Program-made: the position numbers and the translations under genes | Shown here: one piece after another, positions 50,047-59,063 of the stretch | Numbering within the stretch: the first letter of the stretch is position 1 | How the letters are laid out: every line of letters starts with the position of its first letter | Notes under the pieces: generated by a model | The model's input: the letters and a program-made list of their open reading frames with translations, nothing else | What the model was told of the DNA's origin: nothing | The model's database searches: none | Assembly: GCF_003259845.1 (NCBI RefSeq) | Contig: NZ_QLMJ01000025.1 | Span: forward strand, 62,001-126,000 | DNA length: 64,000 nt | Direction of reading: 5' to 3' | From: Actinoplanes lutulentus | GTDB taxonomy: Bacteria > Actinomycetota > Actinomycetes > Mycobacteriales > Micromonosporaceae

Positions 50047-52242
50047 TCATAGTTTCGACGGTTTGCCTGAGTCTATTTTCCGGGGCTGGACCGGCCGGTA
50101 CCGGGCCAGCCACTCGGCGAGATCGGCCGCCGGCATCGGGCGCGCGTGGAACCAGCCCTGCGCCGTGTGACAGCCTGCCGCGGCCAGAAGCCGCCAGGTC
50201 GCCTCGTCCTCCACACCCTCGGCGACCGCGCGCAGGCCGAGTGCCTCGGCCAGACCCACCACCGAGCGTACGATCGCCGCGTCGCCCTTGTCGGTCGCCA
50301 TGCCCAGCACGAACGACCTGTCGATCTTGACCTCGGCGAGCGGAAGCCGGCGCAGGTGCTGCAACGACGAGTACCCGGTGCCGAAATCGTCCAGCGAGAT
50401 CGCCACGCCCATCCGGCTCAGCCGGGTCGTCGTCTCCAGCACCCGGTGCGGGTCGGCCATCAGCGCGCTCTCGGTTATCTCCAGCTGGAGGAGTTCGGCG
50501 GGGACCGCGTACCGCTCCAGCAGGGCGCCGACCCGGTCGGCGATGTCGCCGGCGTGCAGGTCCCGGGCGCTCACGTTGACCGCGGCCCGCAACGGCCGCC
50601 CCTGCGAGCACCACTGCGCCAGCTGGATGATCACTTCTTCCAGTACGCGGGCCGTCAGCATCCGCATCACCGGGGTCGGCTCGGCCGCCCGCAGCAGCTC
50701 CTCGGGGCCGACCGTTCCGCGCCGCGGGTGACACCAGCGCAGCAGTGCCTCCACCCCGGTCACCTCGCCGGTCGCGATCGCGATCTGCGGCTGGTAAAAG
50801 AGCACTATCCCGTCGTCGGCCGGGTCCTTGCGCAGGGCCGTGCGCAGCTCGGCGAGCAGCGCCAGCCGGTCCGGCGAGTGGTGGGCCGCGTCCGGGCCGT
50901 GCACGGCGAGCTGGTCACCGCGCTGCTTCGCCTCGTACATCGCGGCCTCGGCCTCGCGCAGCAGCGTCCCGGCATCACGGCGGCCGGACTGGAGCGCTAT
51001 CCCGATCGAGGCGCTCAGCTCCACCGGCGTGCCGTCCAGCGGGAACGGGCGGCTCAGCGCCTCGGACAGGTGCTGCGCGATCCGCCGGGCCGCGGCCGGG
51101 CCCTCCACCCGGGTGGCGAGGACCGCGAACTCGTCGCCACCGAGCCGGACGACCAGGTCGTGTGCCGGGACCACGGCGGCGAGACGGTCGCCCACCCGGG
51201 CCAGCAGGCGGTCGCCGGCGCCGTGGCCGAGAGCGTCATTGACCGTACGGAATCGGTCCAGGTCCAGCAGGAGCAGCGCGCGGCGCCGATCCGGGGAGCG
51301 CTCGGCGATCGCGGCCTGCAACGCCCGGCGGTTCGGCAGCCCGGTGAGCGAGTCGAACCGGGCGGCCCGCTCCGACTCACCGGCCCAGCGGACCATCCGG
51401 TGCACGGCGTGCAGCGCGAGCAGGGCCAGCGGCAGCAGGGCCGGGCTCACCACCGCGGCGACCAGCAGGATCGGCCCGAGCAGCAGCAGTGCCGCGGTGG
51501 CCAGCAGGTCGGCGTGCCCGCGCCGGCGGTGGATGCGCGGCCGGCTGTCGACGGTCCAGCGGCGTACGGCAGCCGCTGCCGCATACCGTGCCGCGATCCA
51601 GGCAGCAGCGGTGGCGCAGGTGAGGGCGGCATCGTGCCAGCTCGGGCCGGCCGCCAGGTCCTCCGGCCCGATGCGCAGTGACGTGAGGGCAGCGACGGCC
51701 GCGGCGGCACCGAGCGCGACCGCGTGCTGCAGAGCCAGGTGCAGAGTCCGGCGGACGGAATGCCGCAGCCGTACGCCGGCCACGGTGACCGCCGCGAACT
51801 GAACCGCCAGAGCCGGCGGACCGCCCCACGCCAGCAGGATCGCGAACGTGAAGCAGATCGACGGCAGGATGATCGCGCTGGCCCGGCGGCCGGGCACCAG
51901 GTAGGGCCGGGCGTCCGCGATGAGCGCGAGGACCGCCATCACCCAGAAGGCGGCCGGGAGCCCGGCGAACGCCCCGGGGTCGGCGGCCCAGAGCACGAGC
52001 CCTCCGGCGACCGACCCGATCGCGGTGATGACGATCGTGCGGCGGCGCCGGGTCCCGGTCAGCGGGCGGGCGCTGTCCGGCCGCTCCGGCTCCGGCTTTC
52101 CCGGGTCGAAGCAGTGAATGTCCAGACGTGTGGCGTCCGGCCCCGGTGTGACCGGGGCCGGTTGTTGTTGCTCGGGGCCTGTGTCGGCGCACGGACCAAC
52201 GGCAGCCTCATAGCCGGCGATATGCAGGCGAGCGGCATCCAT
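50047..52242 (-). CDS. Membrane GGDEF-EAL protein, third copy
   Basis: Cyclic di-GMP enzyme of 731 aa. Residues 1-65 are a polar, Pro-rich cytoplasmic head. About six spans follow to residue 285. GGDEF about 290-450: LDLDRFRTVND and LGGDEFAVL intact; the I-site slot reads PAHD, so no RxxD. EAL about 470-715: EALLRW, VNVSARD, LEITES, LDDFGTGYSSL, VKIDRSF, AEGVE and AQGWF, all canonical, so the phosphodiesterase looks active. It ends nine bases before gatC on the same strand, so readthrough or co-transcription with gatCAB is likely. Confidence 0.88.
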   Translation of the reverse strand: MDAARLHIAGYEAAVGPCADTGPEQQQPAPVTPGPDATRLDIHCFDPGKPEPERPDSARPLTGTRRRRTIVITAIGSVAGGLVLWAADPGAFAGLPAAFWVMAVLALIADARPYLVPGRRASAIILPSICFTFAILLAWGGPPALAVQFAAVTVAGVRLRHSVRRTLHLALQHAVALGAAAAVAALTSLRIGPEDLAAGPSWHDAALTCATAAAWIAARYAAAAAVRRWTVDSRPRIHRRRGHADLLATAALLLLGPILLVAAVVSPALLPLALLALHAVHRMVRWAGESERAARFDSLTGLPNRRALQAAIAERSPDRRRALLLLDLDRFRTVNDALGHGAGDRLLARVGDRLAAVVPAHDLVVRLGGDEFAVLATRVEGPAAARRIAQHLSEALSRPFPLDGTPVELSASIGIALQSGRRDAGTLLREAEAAMYEAKQRGDQLAVHGPDAAHHSPDRLALLAELRTALRKDPADDGIVLFYQPQIAIATGEVTGVEALLRWCHPRRGTVGPEELLRAAEPTPVMRMLTARVLEEVIIQLAQWCSQGRPLRAAVNVSARDLHAGDIADRVGALLERYAVPAELLQLEITESALMADPHRVLETTTRLSRMGVAISLDDFGTGYSSLQHLRRLPLAEVKIDRSFVLGMATDKGDAAIVRSVVGLAEALGLRAVAEGVEDEATWRLLAAAGCHTAQGWFHARPMPAADLAEWLARYRPVQPRKIDSGKPSKL

Positions 52243-52390
52243 GCGACCTCCATGATGGCCTCGATCACCGATCGACTACACCATAGATCCACATGGCGCT
52301 TTCTAGGTTAAACTACCTATGCGTAACTAAACCGGCATAAGGCGCCAGACGCGGGAATGCTCCTAAATCCCCCGTTTGGGTTACGGCCGA

Positions 52391-54655
52391 TCAGCCGTGC
52401 TCGGCGACCTCCCGGGCGGCGTCCGGCCCGTCGCTCAGCAGAACCGTGAAGCCCGCCGCGTCGAGAACCGGCACCTTCAGCGAGAGCGCCTTGTCGTATT
52501 TGCTGCCGGGGTTGTCGCCGACCACCACGAAGCCGGTCTTTTTCGACACCGAGCCGCTCACCGTGCCGCCGCGCGAGGTCACCGCCTCGGACGCCTGGTC
52601 CCGGGTGAAGCCGCTCAGCGTGCCGGTGACCACCACGGTCAGACCGGCCAGTGGGCGGGGACCGGTGTCGACCCGCTCGTCGGCCATCCTCACCCCGGCG
52701 TCACGCCACTTGCGGACGATCTCCCGGTGCCAGTCGACGGTGAACCACTCGCGGAGGCTGTGCGCGATGATCGGGCCGACGTCGGTGACCGCGGCGAGCG
52801 GGTCGACGACCTTGGCTTTCCGCTTCGCGGACTCCGCGGCCACGGCAGCCTCGGCCGCCTCCGCCTGGGCCGCTTCACCCTCGGCCGCCTCACCCTCGGC
52901 CAACGAGGCGTCAGGCGAACCACCCTCAGACGATGCGGCCCGCACGGCTTCCGCTGCCTCCGCTGTGGCCTCCACGATCGCCGGCTCGGCGGCTGTCCTG
53001 GCGAGCAGCTCCTCCAGCGCCGTCATCGAGCCGAACTCGACGGCCAGTGCCTTGGCCGCGGTCGGGCCGACGTGCCGGATCGAGAGCGCGACCAGGATTT
53101 TCGCCAGCGGGCGGGATTTCGCCTCGGCCAGGCTCTGCAGCATCTTGCCGGCGTTGGCGCTGAGATCGCCGTTCTGTTTCACGAAGAACGGGACCCGGCG
53201 CAGATCATCCTCGGTGAGGCCGAAGAGGTCGCCCTCGTCGTGCAGCGCACCTGAGTCGATCATCGCCCGGGCGGCCTTGGCGCCGAGCACCTCGATGTCG
53301 AGAACGTCTCGTTTGCCCACGTGCTCCAGCCGCTCGCGGCGCTGGCCGGAGCAGAACTCGGAGTTCGGACACCGGATGTCGATGTCGCCCTCTTTCGCCG
53401 GGGCGAGCGGGGTGCCGCAGTCCGGGCACTCGGCCGGCATCACGAACGGCCGGGCGTCGGCCGGGCGCAGCTCGAGGATCGGGCCGAGGATCTCCGGGAT
53501 CACGTCGCCGGCCTTGCGCAGCACCACGGTGTCGCCGATCAGCACGCCTTTGCGGGCGACCTCCTGCTCGTTGTGCAACGTCGCCTGGGCGACCACCGAC
53601 CCGGCCACCTTGACCGGCTCCAGCACCGCATAGGGCGTCACGCGGCCGGTGCGCCCCACGTTGACCGCGATGTCGAGCAGCTTGGTGGTGACCTCCTCGG
53701 GCGGGTATTTGAACGCGATCGCCCAGCGCGGCGCCCGGCTGGTCGAGCCGAGCCGGCCCTGGATCGCCACGTCGTCGACCTTGACCACGACGCCGTCGAT
53801 GTCGTGCTCGACGTCATGGCGGTGCTTGCCGTAGTAGTCGATGAACGCCCGGACGCCGTCCATGTCGTCGCAGAGCCGCCACCGCTCGCTGGTCGGCAGG
53901 CCCCACGCTTTCATCACCTCGTAGGCATGGGACTGGGACGCCGGCTGGAAGCCCTCGCGGGCGCCGATGCCGTGCACCACCATGCGCAGGCCACGGGAGG
54001 CGGTGATCCGTGGATCTTTCTGCCTCAGGCTGCCGGCGGCGGCGTTGCGCGGGTTCATATAAGGGTCCTTGCCGCGCTCGACCAGGCTCGCGTTGAGGCC
54101 GGCGAAGGCCTCGGCCGGGAAGTAGATCTCGCCGCGCACCTCAAGCAGGTCGGGCACGTCGTCACCGGTGAGCCGCTCCGGGATGCCGCCGACCGCGCGC
54201 ACGTTGGGCGTGACGTCGTCGCCGGTGCGCCCGTCGCCGCGGGTGGCGCCGCGGACCAGGCGGCCTTTCTCATAGGTCAGGTTGATCGCCAGGCCGTCGA
54301 TCTTGAGCTCGCAGAGGAACCGCACCGGACCGCCGGAGTCACGCACCGTCCGCTCGGCCCAGGTGGCGAGCTCGTCGGTGTTGAAGACGTTGTCCAGCGA
54401 CATCATCCGCTCGATGTGGTCGACCGAGGCGAAGTCGCTGGAGAAGGTGCCGCCCACATTTTGCGTCGGGGAATCGGGCGTGCGCAGGACCGGGAACTCG
54501 GTCTCCAGCGCCTCGAGCTCGCGCAGCAGCACGTCGAAGTCGCCGTCGGTGATCGTCGGCGCGTCGAGCACGTAATAGCGATATTGGTGGCCGCGGATCT
54601 CGTCGGCCAGCTCGGCATGACGCGCACTCGCCTGCGGCGTAGGCGAACCGTCCAC
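52391..54655 (-). CDS. ligA: NAD-dependent DNA ligase LigA with Ala/Glu-rich insertion
   Basis: Essential replicative ligase, 754 aa from GTG 54655 (AGGGGG six bases upstream; GTG 54658 and 54700 are alternatives). Domains: Ia/adenylation with the active lysine in CELKIDGLA (about residues 119-127), OB-fold, Cys4 zinc finger (CPDCGTPL ... CPNSEFC, about 413-438), helix-hairpin-helix (about 440-640) and a BRCT domain (about 665-750). Residues about 552-615 (DNA 52811-53002) are an extra 64-residue stretch of Ala/Glu/Ser ending in KRKAK, placed inside the HhH domain between ALEELLA and DPLAAVTDVGP. Most LigA proteins have about eight residues there. Confidence 0.95.
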   Translation of the reverse strand: MDGSPTPQASARHAELADEIRGHQYRYYVLDAPTITDGDFDVLLRELEALETEFPVLRTPDSPTQNVGGTFSSDFASVDHIERMMSLDNVFNTDELATWAERTVRDSGGPVRFLCELKIDGLAINLTYEKGRLVRGATRGDGRTGDDVTPNVRAVGGIPERLTGDDVPDLLEVRGEIYFPAEAFAGLNASLVERGKDPYMNPRNAAAGSLRQKDPRITASRGLRMVVHGIGAREGFQPASQSHAYEVMKAWGLPTSERWRLCDDMDGVRAFIDYYGKHRHDVEHDIDGVVVKVDDVAIQGRLGSTSRAPRWAIAFKYPPEEVTTKLLDIAVNVGRTGRVTPYAVLEPVKVAGSVVAQATLHNEQEVARKGVLIGDTVVLRKAGDVIPEILGPILELRPADARPFVMPAECPDCGTPLAPAKEGDIDIRCPNSEFCSGQRRERLEHVGKRDVLDIEVLGAKAARAMIDSGALHDEGDLFGLTEDDLRRVPFFVKQNGDLSANAGKMLQSLAEAKSRPLAKILVALSIRHVGPTAAKALAVEFGSMTALEELLARTAAEPAIVEATAEAAEAVRAASSEGGSPDASLAEGEAAEGEAAQAEAAEAAVAAESAKRKAKVVDPLAAVTDVGPIIAHSLREWFTVDWHREIVRKWRDAGVRMADERVDTGPRPLAGLTVVVTGTLSGFTRDQASEAVTSRGGTVSGSVSKKTGFVVVGDNPGSKYDKALSLKVPVLDAAGFTVLLSDGPDAAREVAEHG

Positions 54656-54719
54656 CACGAACCCCCTGTCAGTGAGACCTATGGAGCACGGTAGCCCCAC
54701 CCACTGACAAAACTGGGAG

Positions 54720-55709
54720 TCACACCTCGGAGATGCGCCGACCGGCTTCGGTGAGGGCTTTGAGGACCTCTCGCGCGTACCCAGGGGTGGCTCCCGCCAG
54801 GCCGCAGGCCGGCGTGATCACCACCTGCTGGGGCAGCAGCGCCGCCGGGAAGCCGAGCCGCTGCCACAGCGTGGTCACCCGAGCGGCGATCTGCTTGGCG
54901 TCCGGCCGGGCCGGGCCGGTCGAGGGGACCGCGCCCACGAAGATGCCCAGTCCGGCCTCGATCGCCTCGCCGAGCGGGTCCAGGTCCTTGACCAGGGAGA
55001 GGTCGAGCGAGACGGCGGCGGCACGAGCGTCCCGGACCACCTGCAACGGCAGGTCCGGCGCACAGCAGTGGATCACGACGGGGGCGTCGACGGCCTCGGA
55101 GATCGTGCGCAGCCGGGTCGCCGCGGCCGGCGCGGACACCACGCGATAGGCCGACAGGCCACTCTCGGTGGGCACGTGCCCGGCCAGCACGGCCGGCAGC
55201 GACGGCTCGTCGAGCTGCAGCAGCACGGTCGCGCCGGGAAGCCGTTTGCGCACGTCGGCGACGTGCCGGCGCAGACCCTCGGCCAGCGAGTCGGTGAGGT
55301 CGCGCACCGCGCCCAGGTCACGCAGCATCCGCCCGCCGATCGGCAGGTCGAGGCTGGCCGCGAGGGTCCACGGGCCGGCCGCCTGGATCTTCACCGTGCC
55401 GGTGAAGCCGTCACCCTGCTCGGTGAGCTGGTCCAGGTCGCGTTCCAAAAGATCATCGGTACGCCGGAGGTCCTTGCCGGGTCGCGACGCGATCTGCCAG
55501 CGCCCGGCGTAGACCTGGACCGGCATCTCGACCAGCAGACCCGCGGTCCGCCCGATCATGTCGGAGCCCGGGCCACGGCCCGGCAGCTCGGCCAGGTGCG
55601 GCAGGCTGGGCAGCTCGCCGAAGATGATCCGTTGCGCCTCGGCGACATCGGTGCCGGGCATCGAGCCGATGCCGGTGGCGGACCCGGACGGCCAGGGGAA
55701 ATCAGGCAT
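54720..55709 (-). CDS. Cobalamin-independent methionine synthase-like protein (C-terminal barrel only)
   Basis: Protein of 329 aa from ATG 55709, overlapping the mnmA stop by eight bases. It has the MetE/UROD-type barrel: SATGIGSMPG at the N-terminus, VLLQLDEPSLP (about residue 160), the zinc ligands HCCAP (about 205) and ITPACGLAG (about 300). It is half the length of classical MetE (about 750 aa), lacking the N-terminal half. Such short forms are standard in actinobacteria beside mnmA; the methyl donor is not settled. Confidence 0.88.
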   Translation of the reverse strand: MPDFPWPSGSATGIGSMPGTDVAEAQRIIFGELPSLPHLAELPGRGPGSDMIGRTAGLLVEMPVQVYAGRWQIASRPGKDLRRTDDLLERDLDQLTEQGDGFTGTVKIQAAGPWTLAASLDLPIGGRMLRDLGAVRDLTDSLAEGLRRHVADVRKRLPGATVLLQLDEPSLPAVLAGHVPTESGLSAYRVVSAPAAATRLRTISEAVDAPVVIHCCAPDLPLQVVRDARAAAVSLDLSLVKDLDPLGEAIEAGLGIFVGAVPSTGPARPDAKQIAARVTTLWQRLGFPAALLPQQVVITPACGLAGATPGYAREVLKALTEAGRRISEV

Positions 55710-56790
55710 TGGCGGCGGCCCGGCTTCCCGCGGTGATGGTCGCGGAGCCGAGCACGATGTCACCGTCGGCGTCCGGCCGATAGGCGACGATGGCCTGACC
55801 GGCGGCGACGCCGCGAGCCGGCGACTTCAACCGGGCGGTCAGCACACCGTCTGCCAGCGAGACAGCAGCGGAGACCACCTCACCATGCGCCCGGAGCTGG
55901 ACCTCGCAGTCGGCGATATCCGCAGACGAGTGCCACACCGGTCGATCCGCGGTCACCACGTCGACCTCGAGATCCTCACGAGGACCAACCGTCACCGTGT
56001 TCGACACCGGAGTGATCGAAAGCACATAGCGAGGGCGGCCGTCCGCGGCCGGAACCCGCAGGTCCAGCCCCTTGCGCTGACCGATGGTGAAGCCGTAGGC
56101 CCCGTTGTGGGAACCCAGCGTCTCGCCCGTGCGGCCGTCGACGATGTCGCCGGGCGCGCTGCCGAGCTTGCTCTCCAGGAAGCCCCGGGTGTCGCCGTCC
56201 GAGATGAAGCAGATGTCGTGCGAGTCAGGCTTGTCGGCGACCGCGAGGTCACGGGCCGCGGCCTCGGCGCGCACCTGCTCCTTCGTCGAGTCACCGAGCG
56301 GGAAGACCGCCCGGTCCAGCTGCGCCCGGGTGAGAACGGCCAGAACGTACGACTGGTCCTTGGCGATGTCGACGCTGCGCCGCAGCAGCCCGTCGGCGCC
56401 GAGGCGGGCGTGGTGACCGGTCACCACGGCGTCGAACCCGAGCGCCACCGCGCGGTCCAGCACTGCCTCGAACTTGATCTTCTCGTTGCAGCGCAGGCAG
56501 GGGTTCGGCGTGCGGCCGGCCGCGTACTCGTTGACGAAGTCGTCGACCACGTTGTCGTGGAACTCCTCCGCCATGTCCCACACGTAGAACGGGATGCCGA
56601 TCACATCGGCGGCGCGGCGCGCGTCCCGGGAATCCTCCAGGGTGCAGCAGCCGCGCGCTCCGGTCCGGAACGTCTGAGGATTACGGGCCAGCGCCAGGTG
56701 GACGCCGGTGACGTCGTGGCCGGCGTCCTTTGCTCGCGCGGCCGCGACCGCGGAATCGACACCGCCCGACATGGCCGCTAGAACTCGCAT
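55702..56790 (-). CDS. mnmA: tRNA 2-thiouridylase MnmA
   Basis: Thiolates U34 of tRNA-Lys, -Glu and -Gln with sulfur from a cysteine desulfurase. The protein is 362 aa. The ATP PP-loop is AAMSGGVDSAVAA (about residues 5-17). The catalytic cysteines are in NPCLRCNEKIKF (about 96-107) and SHDICFISDGD (about 189-199). A barrel domain makes up the C-terminus. The cysteine desulfurase gene begins 9 bp upstream on the same strand and supplies the sulfur. Nearby tRNA-Glu and tRNA-Gln carry CTC and CTG anticodons, so they are not themselves U34 substrates. Confidence 0.96.
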   Translation of the reverse strand: MRVLAAMSGGVDSAVAAARAKDAGHDVTGVHLALARNPQTFRTGARGCCTLEDSRDARRAADVIGIPFYVWDMAEEFHDNVVDDFVNEYAAGRTPNPCLRCNEKIKFEAVLDRAVALGFDAVVTGHHARLGADGLLRRSVDIAKDQSYVLAVLTRAQLDRAVFPLGDSTKEQVRAEAAARDLAVADKPDSHDICFISDGDTRGFLESKLGSAPGDIVDGRTGETLGSHNGAYGFTIGQRKGLDLRVPAADGRPRYVLSITPVSNTVTVGPREDLEVDVVTADRPVWHSSADIADCEVQLRAHGEVVSAAVSLADGVLTARLKSPARGVAAGQAIVAYRPDADGDIVLGSATITAGSRAAANA

Positions 56791-56799
56791 GACCCCAGC

Positions 56800-57975
56800 C
56801 TATCTGGGTGTCTTCCACGCTCCGGCCCGGCGGGCACGCTCCACCGCACCGGGCAGCGCCGCGAGCAGCGCGTCGACGTCCGCGACCGTGCTGTCGTGAC
56901 CGAGGGTGAAGCGCAGCGAGGAGCGCGCGCGGGCGTCGTCGGCACCCATCGCGAGCAGCACGTGGCTGGGCTGGGCCACCCCGGCCGAACAGGCCGAGCC
57001 GGTCGAGCAGTAGACACCCTGCGCGTCCAGGAGCAGCAGCAGCGCGTCACCCTCGCAGCCGGGGAAGGAGAAGTGCGCGTTGCCGGGGAGCCGATCAGCG
57101 GCCGAACCGTTGTAGACGGCGTCCGGAACCAGCGCGCGGACCCGGGCGGCCAGGTCGTCGCGGAGGGCGGCGACGCGCTGGGCGTACTCATCCCGGGTTT
57201 TGATCGCGGACTCGACGGCCGCGGCGAACGCGACCACGCCGGGGGTGTCCAGCGTCCCGGAGCGCACGTCGCGCTCCTGGCCGCCGCCGTGCAGCAGCGG
57301 CGTGCAGGCGATGTCCCGGCCGAGCAGGAGCGCGCCGGCGCCGACCGGGCCGCCCAGCTTGTGCGCGGTGATGGTGAGTGCCGCCGCACCGCTCGCCGCG
57401 AAGTCGACCGGGATCTGGCCGGCCGCCTGCACCGCGTCGGTGTGGAACGGGATGCCCGCGGCGGCCGCGAGCCGCGCCAGCTCGGCGATCGGCTGGATCG
57501 TGCCGACCTCGTTGTTCGCCCACTGGACGCTGATCACCGCGATCTGGTCGCCGCGCTCGGCGATCAGATCGGCCACGACCGCCGGATCGACCCATCCGTC
57601 GCCGTCGACCGGCAGGGTCACCACCTCGGCGCCTTCCTGAGCGCCGAGCCAGTCGACCGCGTCCAGCACCGCGTGGTGCTCGACAGCGGAGGCGACCACC
57701 AGGGTCCGGGCCGGGTCGGCGGCACGCCGCGCCCAGAAGATCCCCTTGACCGCCAGGTTGTCGCTCTCGGTGCCGCCACCTGTGAAGATCACCTCAGAGG
57801 GGCGGGCGCCGAGTGCCGCGGCGATCCGCTCGCGGGACTCCTCGACCAGTCGCCGGGCGCCGCGACCGGCCGCATGCAGGGACGACGGATTGCCGACCTC
57901 CCGCGCCGCGGCGACGTAAGCGTCCAGTGCGACGGGCAGCATCGGCGTGGTCGCCGCGTGATCCAAGTAGGCCAT
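56800..57975 (-). CDS. Cysteine desulfurase (IscS/NifS family)
   Basis: PLP enzyme that takes sulfur from cysteine for tRNA thiolation and iron-sulfur clusters. The protein is 391 aa from ATG 57975 (GGAG just upstream; an in-frame TTG three codons earlier is less likely). PLP-lysine is in TITAHKLGGPVGAG (about residues 195-208). The active cysteine is in YCSTGSACSAG (about 322-332), the class I form. Operon order is desulfurase, mnmA, metE-like. Confidence 0.94.
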   Translation of the reverse strand: MAYLDHAATTPMLPVALDAYVAAAREVGNPSSLHAAGRGARRLVEESRERIAAALGARPSEVIFTGGGTESDNLAVKGIFWARRAADPARTLVVASAVEHHAVLDAVDWLGAQEGAEVVTLPVDGDGWVDPAVVADLIAERGDQIAVISVQWANNEVGTIQPIAELARLAAAAGIPFHTDAVQAAGQIPVDFAASGAAALTITAHKLGGPVGAGALLLGRDIACTPLLHGGGQERDVRSGTLDTPGVVAFAAAVESAIKTRDEYAQRVAALRDDLAARVRALVPDAVYNGSAADRLPGNAHFSFPGCEGDALLLLLDAQGVYCSTGSACSAGVAQPSHVLLAMGADDARARSSLRFTLGHDSTVADVDALLAALPGAVERARRAGAWKTPR

Positions 57976-58065
57976 CGGCTCCAAGCTTAGGCCGTCTTCA
58001 GGCGGACGCCCGCAGTCGTCCTAGTGGTAAAGATCAAGCGCGCTTCAGGCGTACCCAGGGAAGAA

Positions 58066-58099
58066 GAAACGGCCCGGCGGAAAACCGCCGGGCCGTTTC
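58066..58099 (-). terminator. Terminator after etfB-etfA
   Basis: A perfect 15-bp stem (GAAACGGCCCGGCGG and complement) with an AAAA loop starts 13 bp after the etfA stop. It is followed on the minus strand by TTCTTCC. Confidence 0.8.
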
Positions 58100-58111
58100 C
58101 AGAAGCGGGGT

Positions 58112-59044
58112 TTACTTGCGCTTGCGCACCTCGTCGGCGGCCTGCGGGACGACCTTGAAGAGGTCACCCACGACGCCGAAGTCGGCGAGCTCGAAGATCG
58201 GCGCCTCGGGGTCCTTGTTCACCGCGACGATGGTCTTCGAGGTCTGCATGCCGGCCCGGTGCTGGATCGCACCGGAGATGCCGAGCGCCACGTAGAGCTG
58301 CGGCGACACGGTCTTGCCGGTCTGGCCGACCTGGAACTGGTGCGGGTAGTAACCCGAGTCGACCGCCGCGCGGGACGCGCCGACCGCGCCACCGAGCAGG
58401 TCGGCGAGCTCCTCGACCAGCTTGAAGTTGTCCGCGTTGCCGACGCCACGACCGCCGGAGACGACGATCGACGCCTCGGTGAGCTCGGGGCGCGAGCCCT
58501 TCTGCTCGGCGACCCGCTCGACGACCTTGGTCAGCTTGTCCGCGTCGGAGGCCGACACGGTCAGCGCCTCGGTCGTCGGCGACGCCGGAGCGGCTTCCGG
58601 GGTGACCGAGTTCGGGCGGATGGTGACGATCGGCAGGCCCTTGGTGACCTTGGACTTGACGATCGTGGAACCGGCGAAGACCACCTGCGTGGCGGTGCCG
58701 TCGGCCTCGACCGAAACCGCGTCGGTGAGCAGGCCGTTGTCCAGCTTGATCGCCAGGCGGGCGGCGATCTCCTTGCCCTCCTGGGTCGAGCCGAGCAGCA
58801 CGGCGGCCGGCTGCACCTGCTTGACCAGCTCGGCGAGCACGGTGGCCTTCGGCGCCACCAGGTAACCCGCCACGTCCTCACCGGACGCGGTGTAGATCTT
58901 CTCGGCGCCGTACTCGGCGAGCTTCGCGGTGTCGGCCTCGCCGAACACCACCGCGGAGACCGAACCGAGCCCACGAGCGATCGTCAGCATCTCGAGGGTG
59001 ACCTTCTTGACGCCCGCCTCGACAACTACCAGTACTTCAGCCAT
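58112..59044 (-). CDS. etfA: Electron transfer flavoprotein alpha subunit
   Basis: FAD-binding half of ETF, which takes electrons from acyl-CoA dehydrogenases to the quinone pool. The protein is 310 aa from ATG 59044. The C-terminal FAD domain has VVSGGRGVGNADNFKLVEELA (split, about residues 185-205), GASRAAVDSGYYPHQFQVGQTGKTV (split) and LYVALGISGAIQHRAGMQ (about 252-269). 19 bp after etfB. An enoyl-CoA hydratase gene at the window end also belongs to fatty-acid oxidation. Confidence 0.95.
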   Translation of the reverse strand: MAEVLVVVEAGVKKVTLEMLTIARGLGSVSAVVFGEADTAKLAEYGAEKIYTASGEDVAGYLVAPKATVLAELVKQVQPAAVLLGSTQEGKEIAARLAIKLDNGLLTDAVSVEADGTATQVVFAGSTIVKSKVTKGLPIVTIRPNSVTPEAAPASPTTEALTVSASDADKLTKVVERVAEQKGSRPELTEASIVVSGGRGVGNADNFKLVEELADLLGGAVGASRAAVDSGYYPHQFQVGQTGKTVSPQLYVALGISGAIQHRAGMQTSKTIVAVNKDPEAPIFELADFGVVGDLFKVVPQAADEVRKRK

Positions 59045-59063
59045 CTCTCTTACCCGTCCCCGC

